A stretch of DNA of 64,000 nucleotides. Origin: Prorocentrum cordatum. Lineage: Eukaryota; Sar; Dinophyceae; Prorocentrales; Prorocentraceae. Both the position numbers and the translations under genes were made by a program. The notes below the pieces were generated by a model that was not told where the DNA came from, ran no database searches, and was given only the letters and a program-made list of their open reading frames with translations. Positions 21,863 to 33,800 of the stretch are shown here, one piece after another. Location of the stretch: NCBI GenBank assembly GCA_963575745.1, contig CAUYUJ010020719.1, positions 35,003-99,002 on the forward strand. Reading direction: 5' to 3'. Numbering within the stretch: position 1 is the stretch's first letter; every line of letters starts with the position of its first letter.

Positions 21863-22340
21863 AAAAGGAGCAAGGAGGAGGGGGAGGAGAGAAGAGCCGG
21901 GGCGGGGCCAGTCCCTCGAGGTGGGCCGGGTGCCCAGAGCGCCCTGGCGCTCCGGGGACGAGGGGGGGAGGGAGGATGAGGAGGAGGAGGAGGAGGAGGA
22001 GGAGGAGGAGGAGGATGGGGGCGGAGGAGGAGGAGGAGGGGGGGGAGGAGGGAGAGGGCAACGGGGTGGTGGACGGCCGCGGGCAGACGGGGGAGCAAGT
22101 GCAACGGCAGCAGCCGCAGCAGGAGCGCCGGGAGCGTCGGGGACAGGAGCGGCGGGCCGTGGGCGACTGAGGAGGAGGCGGTGGTGGTTGATGGGCCGAT
22201 GTTCAAAACACTACTACCATAGGTAAGAGAGGGAGGAGGCGGAGGAGGAGGAGGAGGAGAAGTATGAGTATGAGTATGAGTATGAGTATGAGTGTGAGTG
22301 TGAGTATGAGTATGAGTTTGACCATGTGACAAAGTTAGAG
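21271..22340. repeat. GTC, GA, GGA and GAGTAT microsatellite cluster
   Basis: 21275-21375 may be a diverged DR1 copy (gcatgatgaagagttggtcc). 21440-21670 is (GTC/GTG)n, 21820-21860 (GA)n, 21975-22070 (GGA)n, and 22255-22320 (GAGTAT)n. No gene is supported. Confidence 0.85.
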
Positions 22341-22378
22341 AGCCTGCACTATGTGACGAATTACACATGAAAGTAGGA

Positions 22379-22993
22379 CTATACACGACCACGGTTCTGC
22401 TTCTCCCTTGCACTAAGGACCTTAGGCCATAAACCTCGCGAAACCCGATCGAGATATTCAGCTCGATGTGGGGGGATACGCTTGGTGCAGCCTTTGCCGA
22501 GGTCACGCAAGACAGAGGAGGCATAACAACCGCACTGCTTGCAATACCACAGCTGCAAGTGTGAATGAGATTGCATGACATGGGACTGCTCCACCCACCC
22601 CCTTGCAACGTGCAGACGCGCCAGGGGGGAGCTACATAGGATGGTATCATCATGGTTGACAGGGCTGAAGCATTCGGACTGACGCCACTTCGTTGAAGCG
22701 GCCTTGCTGACCGAGCCTCCACAACAGGTGCACCGCCTCCCACTATCGTTTAGACGGTGGAAGGAAGAGAAGAGGGAGAGAGCAGCAGCAGAGGGAGGAC
22801 GTGGGACAGGCGGGAATGATGCATTTTCCGGAGACCCAGGAGCCACATCCGTTCCCATCGCATCGAGAATCGCTCTCAACAGCCGAAGGCGCACGATCCT
22901 TGCACGCCTCTCGTGTAAGAGCACCTGCTGCCGCTGGCCCTCCGGGAGGCGAGCAGTTGCTGCTGCTGTTGCTGCAATGACATCCACAGACAA
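22379..22993 (-). CDS. Cysteine-rich ORF, likely retroelement-derived
   Basis: About 200 codons, open from a non-ATG position at 22993. Two cysteine clusters are visible: RRCTCCGGSVSKAAS in the middle and HLQLWYCKQCGCYASSVLRD near the end, followed by C-T-K-R-I-P-P-H-R. The second resembles a small zinc-ribbon motif (W-C-x-x-C-G-x-Y, then a C and R/H residues) that I recall from dinoflagellate repeat-associated proteins. It lies upstream of LINE A on the same strand, separated by microsatellites, and may be that element's N-terminal ORF. A host gene of unknown function is the alternative. Confidence 0.35.
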   Translation of the reverse strand: MSVDVIAATAAATARLPEGQRQQVLLHERRARIVRLRLLRAILDAMGTDVAPGSPENASFPPVPRPPSAAALSLFSSFHRLNDSGRRCTCCGGSVSKAASTKWRQSECFSPVNHDDTILCSSPLARLHVARGWVEQSHVMQSHSHLQLWYCKQCGCYASSVLRDLGKGCTKRIPPHRAEYLDRVSRGLWPKVLSAREKQNRGRV

Positions 22994-22999
22994 ATTGCC

Positions 23000-25400
23000 T
23001 GCGACGGCCCACTTCGGGGCCGCTCCTGAACAGATCTCAGCAGCACCAAGGTGAGAGTGAACGAAAATGACAGAACTACCATTAGAGCTGCGACCTTCGA
23101 TCAGCTGCCCAAGCGTGGCCCAAAGGTCTGCATCTGGGCCACTCGGGGACTCAAAACGCCTCGCAAACCATCGAGCGCTACGCTAGACTTTTCCCCACGA
23201 GCGAGGGAGGTGTGCTTGGGGCGCAGAGGCAGGACTCCAAGAGTTCACAGGTAAGTAGCCCTCAGCCGGCCGATTCAGGTGGATCGGCCATGACCCCTCC
23301 CAGTAAGACATGCTATCCGAGTTCTGGGGTGTTGACCCCTCAAGCGTTGCATCACGCATCATCTTTGCCGACCAGTGTTGCCCAGCGTGTTGCTCAATGA
23401 AGATGTGGTAGGGTGAGGGGGGCAGGATTTGTCCTCCCTGGTGTGCCCACTGTGTTGCATAGCCTTCTTCTTGGGGCGCAGAGGCAGAGAGTTACAGACT
23501 CCAAGAGTTCGTATGTAGCCCTCAGCCGGTCGATTCATTTGAATAGTCGATTACCTTGCCCAGTAAGAGATTGAATTGTTCGCATTTCGGGGTGTTGAGC
23601 CCTCATACTTAGCCCTAGCAGCGCGTTTCGACAGGAGCGCTACGCTAGACTTTCCCCCACGAAGCGAGGGAGATGTTCTTGGGGCGCAGAGGCAGAGCGC
23701 TACGAACGCCAAGAGTTCAAATGTAGCCCTCAGCCGGCCGATTCAGGTGGAACGGCCATGACCCCTCCCAGTAAGACAATGCTATCCGCGTTCTGGGGGG
23801 TGACCCCTCAAACCTTGCATCACGCATCATCTTTGCCGACCAGTGTTGCCAGAGTGGTTGCCCAATGAAGATGTGGGTAGGGCGAGGGGGGCAGGATCTG
23901 TCCTCCTTGGCGTGGCAGATTCATTTGGATAGACCATTGCCTTCCCCAAAAATACATTGAAGTATTAGCATTTCGGGGTGCTGACCCCTGAATCTTTGCT
24001 CTAGCAGCGCGTTTCGACAGGAGCGCTCCCCCACGAAACGAGGGAGATGTTTTTGAGGCGCAGAGGCAGAGAGCTACGAACTCCAAGAGTTCAAAATAGC
24101 CCTCAGCCGGCCGATTCAGGTGGATCCGCCAAGTAAGACATGCTATCCGCTTTCTGGGGGAGGTGACCCCTCACACGCTGCTTCGCGCATTCTCTTTGCC
24201 GGCCAGTGTTGCCCGGCGTGGTGCACAATGAAGATGTGGGTAGGGGGAGGGGCAGGATTTGTCCTCATTGGTGCGCCCATTGTGATGCATTGCGAAGTCC
24301 TCATTGGTGCGCCCGCAGTGGGAGTCCTCATAGGTGCGCCCATTGTCGTCAGAAGTGATTGCCGACTTGTCCAAGCACGACAGGCTAGCATGCCAGAAAT
24401 GAAGTTGCTTGTCCGACCTATAGCTTCATGAATTCTAACAACACCATAATCACATCTTACTGCCGCTTGTGCCCATTAGGCACTGCGGCCAGCTGAGGAA
24501 GGGACCGTCCAACCAAGTCACATGTTCAGGGATATGCGCCCATCCCAGTAGTGCTCCCGACATCTCTTACCGCAGCGGGGGAACGACGTTTGGGGGGCAC
24601 TGGGGCAGAGCAGTACGGACTCCACGAGTTCAACTGCAGCCCTCAGCCAGTCAATTCAGATGGATCGGTCATCACTTTTCCCAGTAAGGCATGGTGTCCG
24701 CATTTGGGGGTGCTCACCCCTCATACTGTGCCCTTGCAGCGCGTGTCGACAGGAGCCCCATGCTAGACTCCTTTCTCCCGAAACGAGGGATAAGTATTTG
24801 AGGGCGCGGAGGCAGAGAGCTACGGACTCCAAGAGCTCGCATGTAGCCCTCAGCCGGTCCATTCAATTGGATCGACAATCACCGTTCCCAGTTTTGCATT
24901 GCATCCGCCATTCGGGGTGCTACCCTTCATTCTTTGCCCTAACAGCGCGTTTCGACAGGAGCGCTATGCTAGACTCCCCCCCAACGAACCGAGGGATGCG
25001 CTATGGGGCATAGAGGCAGAGAACTACGGACTATAAGAGTTCAGACCGGCGTTTTCGAAAAAAGCGCCCAAGTACAAAGCCTACGTAGAAGATGGCGGAA
25101 GAGCGCCCCCCCGCCCCCAATTTCAATGTTCATCTAAGGGAGCAGGCCGCGGTTTGCAAATGTGGGCGTCTTTTTCGAAACGACTCGCACTCCCCCGCGT
25201 CGACAGCCCCGAACTTTGAAATTGGGGCCGGGGGGGTGGACCCGCTTCAACGCGCATTCGAGATGGGCATTTTCTATACAAAACCTAGGTATGTATCCTC
25301 CAGCCGGCCGTTTCAAGGGGATCGGCCATTACCCATCCCAGTAAGACGTGCACGCTTTCTGGGGTTTTGATCCCTCATACATTGGCGTTGCATTGTCAGC
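23000..25400 (+). repeat. Complex tandem array, units of about 210-370 bp
   Basis: The word cagccggccgattcaggtgg and close variants recur near 23262, 23526, 23733, 24106, 24645, 24856 and 25302. Around it are other recurring words in the same order: gcgctacgctagactt, ggggcgcagaggcagag, cccagtaagacatgctatcc and gacccctca. Two unit lengths (about 210 and 370 bp) alternate, the longer carrying an extra segment with accagtgttgcc and atgaagatgtgg. No frame is conserved, so this is a satellite-like array. Confidence 0.8.
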
Positions 25401-26392
25401 GATTCGGCAAGATCGCCAATACACCCCCAAGACGTGAGAAGACATTTTGCCTTGGGGGGGTAACGTTGATGTGGCGCGGCCCAGTTGGAGAAATCATACC
25501 ACCAGGAGGCCCAGGGTAGATTGATCCTTGGCAGTGGTACCATCGGGGTACTGGGAGCTTCTCAGTCGTGGGGCTGCTGCCCAGGGGGCAGAGAGGACTG
25601 GATGGCCACATCTGCTAGCATTGACTCGTGCTTACGGCTACACGGGATGAGAGGCCCTCCCAGACGGCCTGGTTCACGGGGCATTATGTTGTTTTTAGCG
25701 CCATTGCTGCGAATCCCCGCAGGCAACGAGTGTACATAGCGTGCCGTGGGGACGACAAACTGATTTTTGTCTGTAGCAGCTGCAGGGCTGTCTGTCAAGG
25801 ACAGAAGTCACTTGGACTGTCTGGTGACTGCAAGGGAGCACAAGATGAACAATTGGAACCCGAGGTTCCAGCGCAAGCACCCGAACCCCGCGAGAGGAGA
25901 GGCACAAGTCTTGGATGAATGTTTACCGCTTTCGAGCCTGATTTAAGACGGGCGAGGCGAGAGGGCCATGGTGCCCCCGAATTCTAGATCCGCCACTCGC
26001 GCACGTCCCTCTTGTAGTGGAGGCGGGGGCATTAGCCCGCATTGCAAAGAGCAGCCCCTGACCAAAAAAGCAACAAAAAGATGTTGGGACCTTTAGCCGG
26101 CCCGCCTCAGAAGGCTGCGGTTGAAGCAAAGTGCAGGGTGAGAAAAATAAAAGATAGTTGCCACCCGTCGCTAGTCAGTCATTGTCTGTCGCGGCCTTGA
26201 GGGAGGGCAGAGGGAAAGGGGGGGCAAATAGAGGCACGCTTTGTTGGCGTGATGTTGCGAGCCTGACCCCCTTTGGGTGCCCGCCACCTCTTGGCCGCCA
26301 TCGCCGTGACGCCAGGATCGTGTGGTGCCTTCAGTTGGCACCAACGCCTCAAGATTGCAAACACGAAGGGAGTGATATATATAGTTCCCCCC
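25401..26392. other. Unassigned sequence
   Basis: No gene, RNA or known repeat recognised; open frames are short and overlap on both strands. Confidence 0.4.
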
Positions 26393-26825
26393 CCGACTCG
26401 TATCATTCACAATCCGCGTTGTCACGGTGTCGGCCCTCGGGCCTTCGATGGGGGCAGGATATGTCCGCCGTGCCAGGGGCGGCAGTAGACAGCAGCGGCT
26501 GGAACACGAATCTGCAATTGTGTACTTGCCAGATGCGTGAGCGGCGGCATCCAGGTTTTCGCACGCGCGCACAGACTAGTGACTAGACGCGATAGATCTG
26601 CATCATGCAGCAGCAAATCGCAGCAGGAGAGTGACATAATTTTTCTTCTAATTCGTATCATCCAGAATTTATGCTGTCACGATTTCCACCCTCGTGCTCT
26701 CGAGGGGGGCAGGATTTGCCCGCCCTGCCGGGTGGTGCAGTAGAACGCAGTGGCATGAACACGAATTTGCACGTGTGTACCTGCGAGATGCTTGTGCGGC
26801 GGCATCCGGTTTTTCGCATACCTGC
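26393..26825 (+). repeat. Two-copy repeat, period about 252 bp
   Basis: Copy 1 (26393-26575) and copy 2 (26645-26825) share cgtatcatyca, a ggggcaggatwtgyccgcc block, ggaacacgaatctgcaattg or its variant, and gcggcggcatcc. Copies are clearly diverged. Confidence 0.7.
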
Positions 26826-28004
26826 GCAGGGAGTGTAATACGTGGGCTGTCGGTGGGTGTACTTTCCACCTTGTGCCGGATCTTTAGCGGACGAGCTGAC
26901 AGCATGAACCCGTGCTGGAAGACGTTCGCCTCCCCGCAAGGGATGCCACCCGCCAGCCTGGATTCGATCGGATCCGAAATGGGCGTTGGGGTGAGGAGGG
27001 GGTTATCGCCAGTGACTGTTGTACATCACTCCCCTGCTTAGGTTACGAGGTAGGGTCACCCATTCAACCATCCAGCCGTGACACTCCTCCTCTTCTTCTG
27101 CCTCCTCCACCCTCCTCGAGGACACTGCTCTTCGCATGCTGGCGGAAGACGTTCGGAGGGCCGTGCCAGAGGACACCCTCACCGACGCCGGTTGGTGCGA
27201 GGTGGTCCAACGGGCTGAAGGCTCGGGGAGAGGAGAGGCGGGGGAGGAGGAGGAGGAGGGAGGAACAGGTACCGATGCAGCTACCCTTGCCTCGTTTTCC
27301 CATTGTGGCGCGTCCTGGGAGGCCCTCGTCGCCACCCACGCCTGGATTCGCCTCCATTCTGGTCAGGACGCACCCCGGGAGAGGTCCGCGGAGTAGCAGA
27401 GCGACTCGGCAGGAGGAGGCGTCAATTTCCGCAGCAGCGCCGTCTGGGCCCCCTCCCCCCCTTTGGGTGGGCCGCAAGGGTGGAGCTTAGAGCTCAAAGA
27501 ACCGTCAGGGCAGTAGCTGTATCCAGCCCTGCCAGACGGACAAAAAGCACCCAGGCCCCAACAATCCACCTTAAGGTGGAGGGGGGGAGGAGGGAGGGTC
27601 AAGGGAGGAAAAGAACACCGACACCCATAATTGGCTTGTACTCGACAGGCCTGGGCGATGACGAACCAGTCGTGACCCTGTCCGATTCTTTTCTCGGGTG
27701 CGTTTGCTAAAGGACTTCGCCTGTGAGGGTGCTTAGTCTGAGGGTGATTCTCCTGTCTTCTAGAGAGGAGGAGGGGCGGGGGAGAGGAAAAAGAGGAGGA
27801 AGGAGGACGAGAGAGGTGGAGCGCTCGGAGGAGGAGGAGGAGGCAGAGGAGGGACGAGGAGGGAGGAGGGACGAGGAGGGAGGAGGAGGAGGAGGAAGAC
27901 CAGAGTGACCCCAGGATGCACCAGCGATTCTGCAGTACACGTTCTCGTCGCCAGTGCCCCATGTTGATAGGGAGCCAGAGACCATGAGGAGGTGTCAAGC
28001 GAGA
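26826..28004. other. Unassigned; GGA tract at 27770-27900
   Basis: Apart from the GGA-rich tract, no gene or repeat is recognised. Several pyrimidine-rich runs are present (27080-27110). Confidence 0.4.
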
Positions 28005-28440
28005 CTCCCATGTTCAAAAGGACCCGCCCTCCATCCGTGTGCGCTGGTACTCCCGTAAGTCTTGAGGAGGTACCAAACGAAAGGTCCCTTGTTCTTTCGT
28101 GGAAATGCTGAAGGCGAATGCGTGCGGGGCTAAGACGGTGTAGAGCGTGTCACTGACAGAAGCGTGCAAACAAGTCTAATGTGCTCGGCACAGAGGCGAA
28201 GCCCACCTTTTGAACACGGCACGCTCCCCCCATCCGTAGAGCTGCTGGAAGCCTCAACTTTCAGGATCGTGCGGCGTGCAAGGGTCTTGAGCGACACGCC
28301 CAGCTCACCCCTACTAGCACGTTTGGTGATGCGAGGGGCGAGGAGGGGGGCGTGTTGCAGAGGAACCGCGATGGAGGAGGGATGAGAAGAATGAGGAGGG
28401 GAGAGCAGGGAGGAGCGGGGAAGGAGGAGGGGCGGCGGCG
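28005..28440 (+). repeat. Composite element, diverged copy
   Basis: Two worn units (cccgccctccatccgtgtgc near 28023 and aggcgaagcccaccttttga near 28193) are followed by a junction (tcaggatcgtgcggcg) and a GAGG-rich stretch. Order matches the copies at 11395 and 13470. Confidence 0.5.
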
Positions 28441-29066
28441 GGCAAAGGCATGTCATCGGCCCGTGCGCCTGCGATCAGACGGCTCGGGGCAGCGAGCGCA
28501 GCTCCTGTTCCGCTCGCGGCCCCTCGAGGCGATTCGGGGGGCGCCCCGCCGAGAGCCCGCCGCCTGCTGTGGGTCGCTGGGCCCGCCAGGCGAGGACGGG
28601 GACAGGAAGGGGGCCGGACTGGCGGAAGCCAGAGGTGCGCGAGCGATGTAAAGATGTGACGCGTGTGCTGCCCAAAGAACCCACGGGAATGTTCGAAGGC
28701 CCATAGAAGAACATCGCAAGGGATTCTGGCACAGCCGCGGCAAACCAATTGAAAACAGCGGCGAGCCACACATTGGATACGCAAGACGGCCTCTCCACCT
28801 GGAATGTGGACGGAGGATGGGGAGGGGAGAGGACGGAGGAGCGAGGCTCAGCGAGGATGGGGGAGGATCAGCGAGGAGGGGGCAGGAGGAGGAAGAGGAG
28901 GAGGAGGAGGAGGAGGAGGAGGAGGTGGACGAGGAGGATGAGGAGGAGGAAGAGGAGAAACAGGGGTGAGGAGGACAAAGAGGGGAGCTTGCTTGCTTGT
29001 TTGCTCACGGCTGTGGGGCGATCAATCGAATAAGTACTACCGCTCTCGCTCAACTTGCTGCTATAT
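28441..29066. other. Unassigned; GGA tract at 28880-28960
   Basis: GC-rich sequence without a recognisable gene, ending in a (GGA)n tract and a short unique stretch before the DIRS-like element. Confidence 0.4.
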
Positions 29067-29458
29067 GCACTTCATATGCGCAGCATATTGTGTATTATGT
29101 TGCCCTGCGAACATGCGTGCGCGAGTGCACGCATGCCCTTCCGTCGTGCGAGGAGTGGGCATCAGTGTGACGGGTTCTACTCACGCGAATCCAATTGAGG
29201 TCGCTTGGCGACGCGGCCGTAACAAATCGAGGTGTCCTTCTTGGATGTTTCCTGCGATCTTATCTGTCCTTCCGGAACGGGCCTGGGCAGGCCAGAGCGC
29301 CCCCCTCATCCCTATCCGCATTTGCAGAGTATTGTCTGCGACAGGGTTGGATTGGCCCTCTTCGAGGGCGCGCTCAGGAGCGGCATCGTCCGTAAACGTA
29401 TGTCAAGGCTGGGGGGAGGCAGGGGAGCACTGCACCACCTAGCCGAGAGAATTTTGCC
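29067..29458 (+). repeat. Split direct repeat A1 (left end)
   Basis: Starts gcacttcatatgcgcagc and ends gccgagagaattttgcc. It matches A2 (34563-34954) over 392 bp with a single difference (T at 29114, C at 34610). It probably carries promoter and 5' signals of the element; that is inferred. Confidence 0.93.
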
Positions 29459-29538
29459 GCGCTGGCTCAGGTGCCAACGACAAGCCCAGCCGTCCGCTGA
29501 TCACCCAAACACGCTTCTGTCTCTGTTCGCGAACCACC

Positions 29539-30819
29539 ATGCAGCACGGCATCGTGGACTCCCAGGCCGTGTTCCAGCAGAGGCTCGAGGAGCTCGGGCT
29601 GGGCGACCTTTTCCAGCGCTTTGTCGACCTCGGTTGGGCCTCCTACGGCAACTTCGCGTTTGCTATGTCCAGCGGCCCTGGTGGTATAGTCGAGGACGTA
29701 CGATTCGGCACAACCATCGTCATGCCGCTCTTCCAGATTGGCCCCGAGGAAAAGCAGCCGCCTAGGACCGCGGCCGTGAGGAGGCTGTTTTTCGAGAGCC
29801 ACGCGTTGTCCGTGTCCGAGCTGCGGCATAGGACGGAACGCACCGACCAGGACGCCCCCCGCAAGGTCCCGCAGGCAGAGCGCGAGGCGAGAAAGGAGGT
29901 GTTGCGGAAGCGCCTGGCCCCTGGCTTGCAGATGGAGGGCGAGCTCGACCCTTCCAACGTCCTGGTGGATCGTTTCGTCCAGATGGTGGAGGAAAACACT
30001 TTGCAGTGGGTGCCCTGGGAAATGGCGTCCAAGCGTGACCAAGAGCTCACGACGCAGCCAGGAAGAAAAAAATGGTTCCCAGATGGCACCGGCACCGTGC
30101 GCGAGAGGAACGTCAGTGACCCCATCGTGGCCGACGTTAGCAACGCCCTCAAGGTGTCCTGGGCGCTCCAGCGGAGGGGTCTGGCCATGGAGGTGGCCAG
30201 GTTAATGACCTTTGAGGGCCACGAGCTCTTGCGCAACAAGTTGCTTGCAGCTTTGACGCGGGAGGTCCCCGACGACAGGTACGAGCCGCCGACGCTGGAC
30301 AACTTGCGCAGCGCGGACAAAGAGGTGTGGAAGAAGTTGTCAAGGCTTTGCGCCGGCGGAGTTCGGCCGGCAACAGCCCGGGACCAACTGCCGACAGACA
30401 GCCACATCCAGACGGTCTTCGACTCCGTGGAGGTGAACATGCTGTTGATGCCCCTGGCAAAGGCGGGCGCAAGCAGCAGCAAGCGCAAGGCAGAGGCGGC
30501 CTGGCAGAACGACGACAACGTTCACAAGCGCAGGAAGGGCGGGAAGGGCGGCGCTTTTGCCCCACCGCCGCAGCCAGCCGCGGAGCCCCGCAAGGGCAAG
30601 GACAGGGGAAAAAAGTGGACGCCTGCAATGCCGAAGGAGCTCCTTGCCCTAGGTGGAGTTCCCCTGCTTCCTGACCGGACGCCCATCTGCTACGGGTACA
30701 ACAGCGGGCGGTGCCGCGAGCAGGTGCGCGACGGCAGGTGTGCGCGCGGCATGCACGTGTGCTGCAGGAAGGGATGCGGGGGCAAGCACCCCATCTCGGA
30801 GCGCACCATGCCCATGTGA
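29539..30819 (+). CDS. Gag-like protein of the DIRS-like element
   Basis: 426 codons from an ATG in good context (accaccatgc), 81 bp after A1. I recognise no named domain in the first 300 residues. The C-terminal part is basic (KRKAEAAWQ, KRRKGGKGG) and then has a CCCH-like cysteine cluster, C-Y-G-Y-N-S-G-R-C with later R-C-A-R-G-M-H-V-C-C, closed by GCGGKHP. A C-x-G-G-x-H-P ending after a CCCH finger is common in DIRS/Ngaro gag proteins. It would package element RNA in a particle. The ORF is intact. It ends with TGA at 30817, and pol continues in the same frame, so pol may need stop readthrough or its own start. Confidence 0.7.
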   Translation: MQHGIVDSQAVFQQRLEELGLGDLFQRFVDLGWASYGNFAFAMSSGPGGIVEDVRFGTTIVMPLFQIGPEEKQPPRTAAVRRLFFESHALSVSELRHRTERTDQDAPRKVPQAEREARKEVLRKRLAPGLQMEGELDPSNVLVDRFVQMVEENTLQWVPWEMASKRDQELTTQPGRKKWFPDGTGTVRERNVSDPIVADVSNALKVSWALQRRGLAMEVARLMTFEGHELLRNKLLAALTREVPDDRYEPPTLDNLRSADKEVWKKLSRLCAGGVRPATARDQLPTDSHIQTVFDSVEVNMLLMPLAKAGASSSKRKAEAAWQNDDNVHKRRKGGKGGAFAPPPQPAAEPRKGKDRGKKWTPAMPKELLALGGVPLLPDRTPICYGYNSGRCREQVRDGRCARGMHVCCRKGCGGKHPISERTMPM

Positions 30820-33800
30820 GGGCCCCACGAGGGTCCCGTTGCGCTCCAAGAGGGCGCTGGGCCGCGCGCCCCCCCGTTGCCCATTCGGGGATGCGCGAGT
30901 GAAGTTGCTGCTCTCGAGCCGGGCGACCTGTGCGTTGGCCGGGGCTGCAGCCGATTGGCGGCCAATCGTTCCTTCTGGGCAAACCCATACAAGATCTCCA
31001 AAGAGATGCCGCGCGACGCGGTCATCGCAAAGTTTTCCGAGCACTTGCACGCGAACGACGAGATGATGAAGCGCCTGCCAGAGTTCGGTGGCAAGCGCTT
31101 GGTGTGCCATTGTGCGACCTCGTGTAGGTGTCACGCCGACGTGCTGATAGAGGCGTATTCAGCTTGGGCGGACAGCGTCGGCGGCGTGGAGAGCGGTGGA
31201 GGCGCCGCTGTATCTAGCCAAACTGACAGACCCGAGGCTGATGCTGGCGGGATTTGCATCAAGAGCAAATTCAAATTCGTGGAGGTCTTCGCAGGCAGCG
31301 CGAGGCTCTCGAATGAGATGATGCAGAAGGGGTAAAGGACTCTCGCGATCGATTGGGCAGGCAACAGACACCACTCGGACGTGCCCATCATCAAAGTGGA
31401 TCTTGCGACAGGGCCTGGTCGCGAGACGCTCCACCGCCTCCTCGGCGACCCCGACGTCGAGGCCGTGTGGTTTGCGCCGCCAGGCGAAACTTTCTGCCGA
31501 GCCAGGGAGAAACCGATCCCTGCGCAGCTCCAGCAGGGGGCCGGCCCTGCCCCGCGACCGCTCCGCGACGGCCAGAACCCGCTTGGCACCCCTCGTCTAT
31601 CTGCAGCGGAGGCCGCTAAGGTTTCGAATGAGAACCAGCTTGCGGAGGTGACAGCCGAATCCGCCGCGAACTTGCATGGGGACGGCAACTTGCGGGCCAT
31701 TGAGAGCCCAGCCAACAGTTGGATCTGGAAGCACCCAGCTCTGGAAAGACTAGCTGCGCTTCCCGGCGTTTACGACGTCATCTTCCAGCAGTGCATGTAC
31801 GGCGGCGCTCGTGACAAAAGGGCCAAGCTGCTCACCAGTTCAAGGTGGCTGGCCGACGCCATGTGTTTACTCTGCGACAAAAGTCACAAGCACAGCTCAT
31901 GGGGCGCGTGCTTCCGCGACCGTTGGGGCACGTCGTCCGCCGCGGAGTGCGAGTACCCCGAGACCATGTGCACCATCGCCGCAGACGCCTTTGACGAGGA
32001 CTTGAGTCATTTGGCCGACGCGTACACGGCGGCGCAGAAAGTCAAGGATAAGTCCAAAGGCGGGGAGCATCATGTCAGCTTGGGCCAGGATGCAGCCTCA
32101 CCATGGGTGGCGGTGGGCCGACAGAGGTCCAAGCTCGGCCACAACGCTGTCCCAGAATTCAAAACGGTCATCCCTGCAAGAGAGCTCACAGTGGACGATG
32201 TAACCATGTGCAAGCCCATAGGCCATGCAGTGCAGCTCCACGATGGCACCGTCGTTCCCGCTGGGGCCATTCCCTTCCGTTCAGCGGATCCCGAAGCGGG
32301 GGGGTGTGGCGGGCTGAACTTCGGCGTGCCCTGGGCGCCCCAGGAGTTCCTGGACCTCGCCTTGCTCGCAAAACACCCGTTCGACGCGCCTCCAGCAGTC
32401 GACGACAACGTCGCCAAGGCCGTCTTCGACCTCCTGACCACACCATTGGGCGACATTAGAGCTAAGCTTGAGTCAGCAAAGGAACACTGGAACAAGCAAG
32501 CAGCATCTCTCCTAGGTGCCGAGCGTCGCCTTCACGAGGAGATGCATCCCAGGGTGAAGAGCGTGTTGAACGGTAAGAATGTGCTGGTCTTCAAGAAGAT
32601 GCTCCTGTCCGCGGGCCACGTCGACGCGGGCGTCGCGAACGACATGGCGGCTGGCTTCAAGATCGTAGGGGACTTCGTCTGCTGCGGGGCGTTTCCACAC
32701 AAGCCTTCGGACAAGGTGGAGGAGGGTCGGCCGAAGCGGTGGCTCTGGGAGCAGGCGCCGGCGGTCCGGGCCTCCCTCGAGGCGGCGGCCGCGAGCCAGC
32801 ACCGCGCCGCCGATAGCAGTATCGACGCAGAGGTCCTGAAGAAGACGCGCGCCGAGGTGCAGAGGGGTCTCGCCAGTGGGCCGTTCTCTCCCCATCAGCT
32901 GGATGAGATTCTGGGGCCCCGGTGGGTCCCGAGCCGCCGTTTCGGCGTGGTACAGGGTGACAAGGTGCGCCCGATCGACGACCTCACGGCCTCCTCCGTG
33001 AACAGTGCCGCCACCATCAGGGACAAAATCTCGTGGGAGGGAGTCGACGGGGTGGCCTCGGTCGCCAAACTCTGGGCGCGCTTCATGGCAGGGCCAGAAG
33101 ATATGACCTGGACATTGCAGTCGGGCCAAGTGTTGAGAGGGCGTCGCCAGTGGAAAGACGACACCTTGGTCGGAAAGTGCTTCGATCTTGAGGAGGCGTA
33201 CAAGCAGCTGGCTGTCGCCCCTGCCGATTCCGACTGCGTTGTGACTGCGTGTGCGGAGCCCGGCTGTCCTGGCGAGTTGTGGTATTTCATCGCGCACGCC
33301 CTGCGTTTTGGAGCCCGGGCCTGGGTGTTGGGGTTCAGCTGAGCTGCCGTTGCTTTCAAGATTTGCGCCATTCGGGCATGCGGCGTTCCTATCATCAACT
33401 ACCTCGATGACTACCCGCTAGTGGTGCCGAAGGTCATCTCTGAGTGGGCGGAGGAGGCCTTCCGGGCGTGCGCTGACGCATTGGGTTTCCGGCTGAAGGA
33501 CGCCAAGGACCATGCTTTTGACGTGCGTTTCCCCGCCCTTGGAGTGCTGTTCGACCTCAGCCAGGCGATGGGGCGCGGCGAGCTCGTCGCGTCGAACACC
33601 ACGCAGAGGAGAGAGTCCCTCACGGCCCTCGTGCAGGGCATCCTGCGGACGCGCAGCCTTCCTTCAGCGGAGGCGGCGCGACTTGTGGGCAAGCTGCAGT
33701 TCGCATCCTCGCAGATCTTCGGCCGGTGCGGCGCGGCCGGTTCGTGGCACCTCCGGAGGAGAACGGACGGCAAGGCCCCGGGGACAGGCGTGGATGGCGT

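Noticed and set aside
21351-22226. Arg-rich 291-codon ORF as a nuclear basic protein
   Set aside because: Its basic part is a GTC/CGT microsatellite; the remainder is GA and GGA repeat.
20815-22743. 642-codon minus-strand ORF
   Set aside because: It crosses several microsatellites (poly-Asp, poly-Pro, Thr-His repeats) and contains no domain.
29643-30518. Long minus-strand ORF opposite gag
   Set aside because: Shadow of the gag frame in GC-rich DNA. It has no recombinase motifs, which I looked for specifically.
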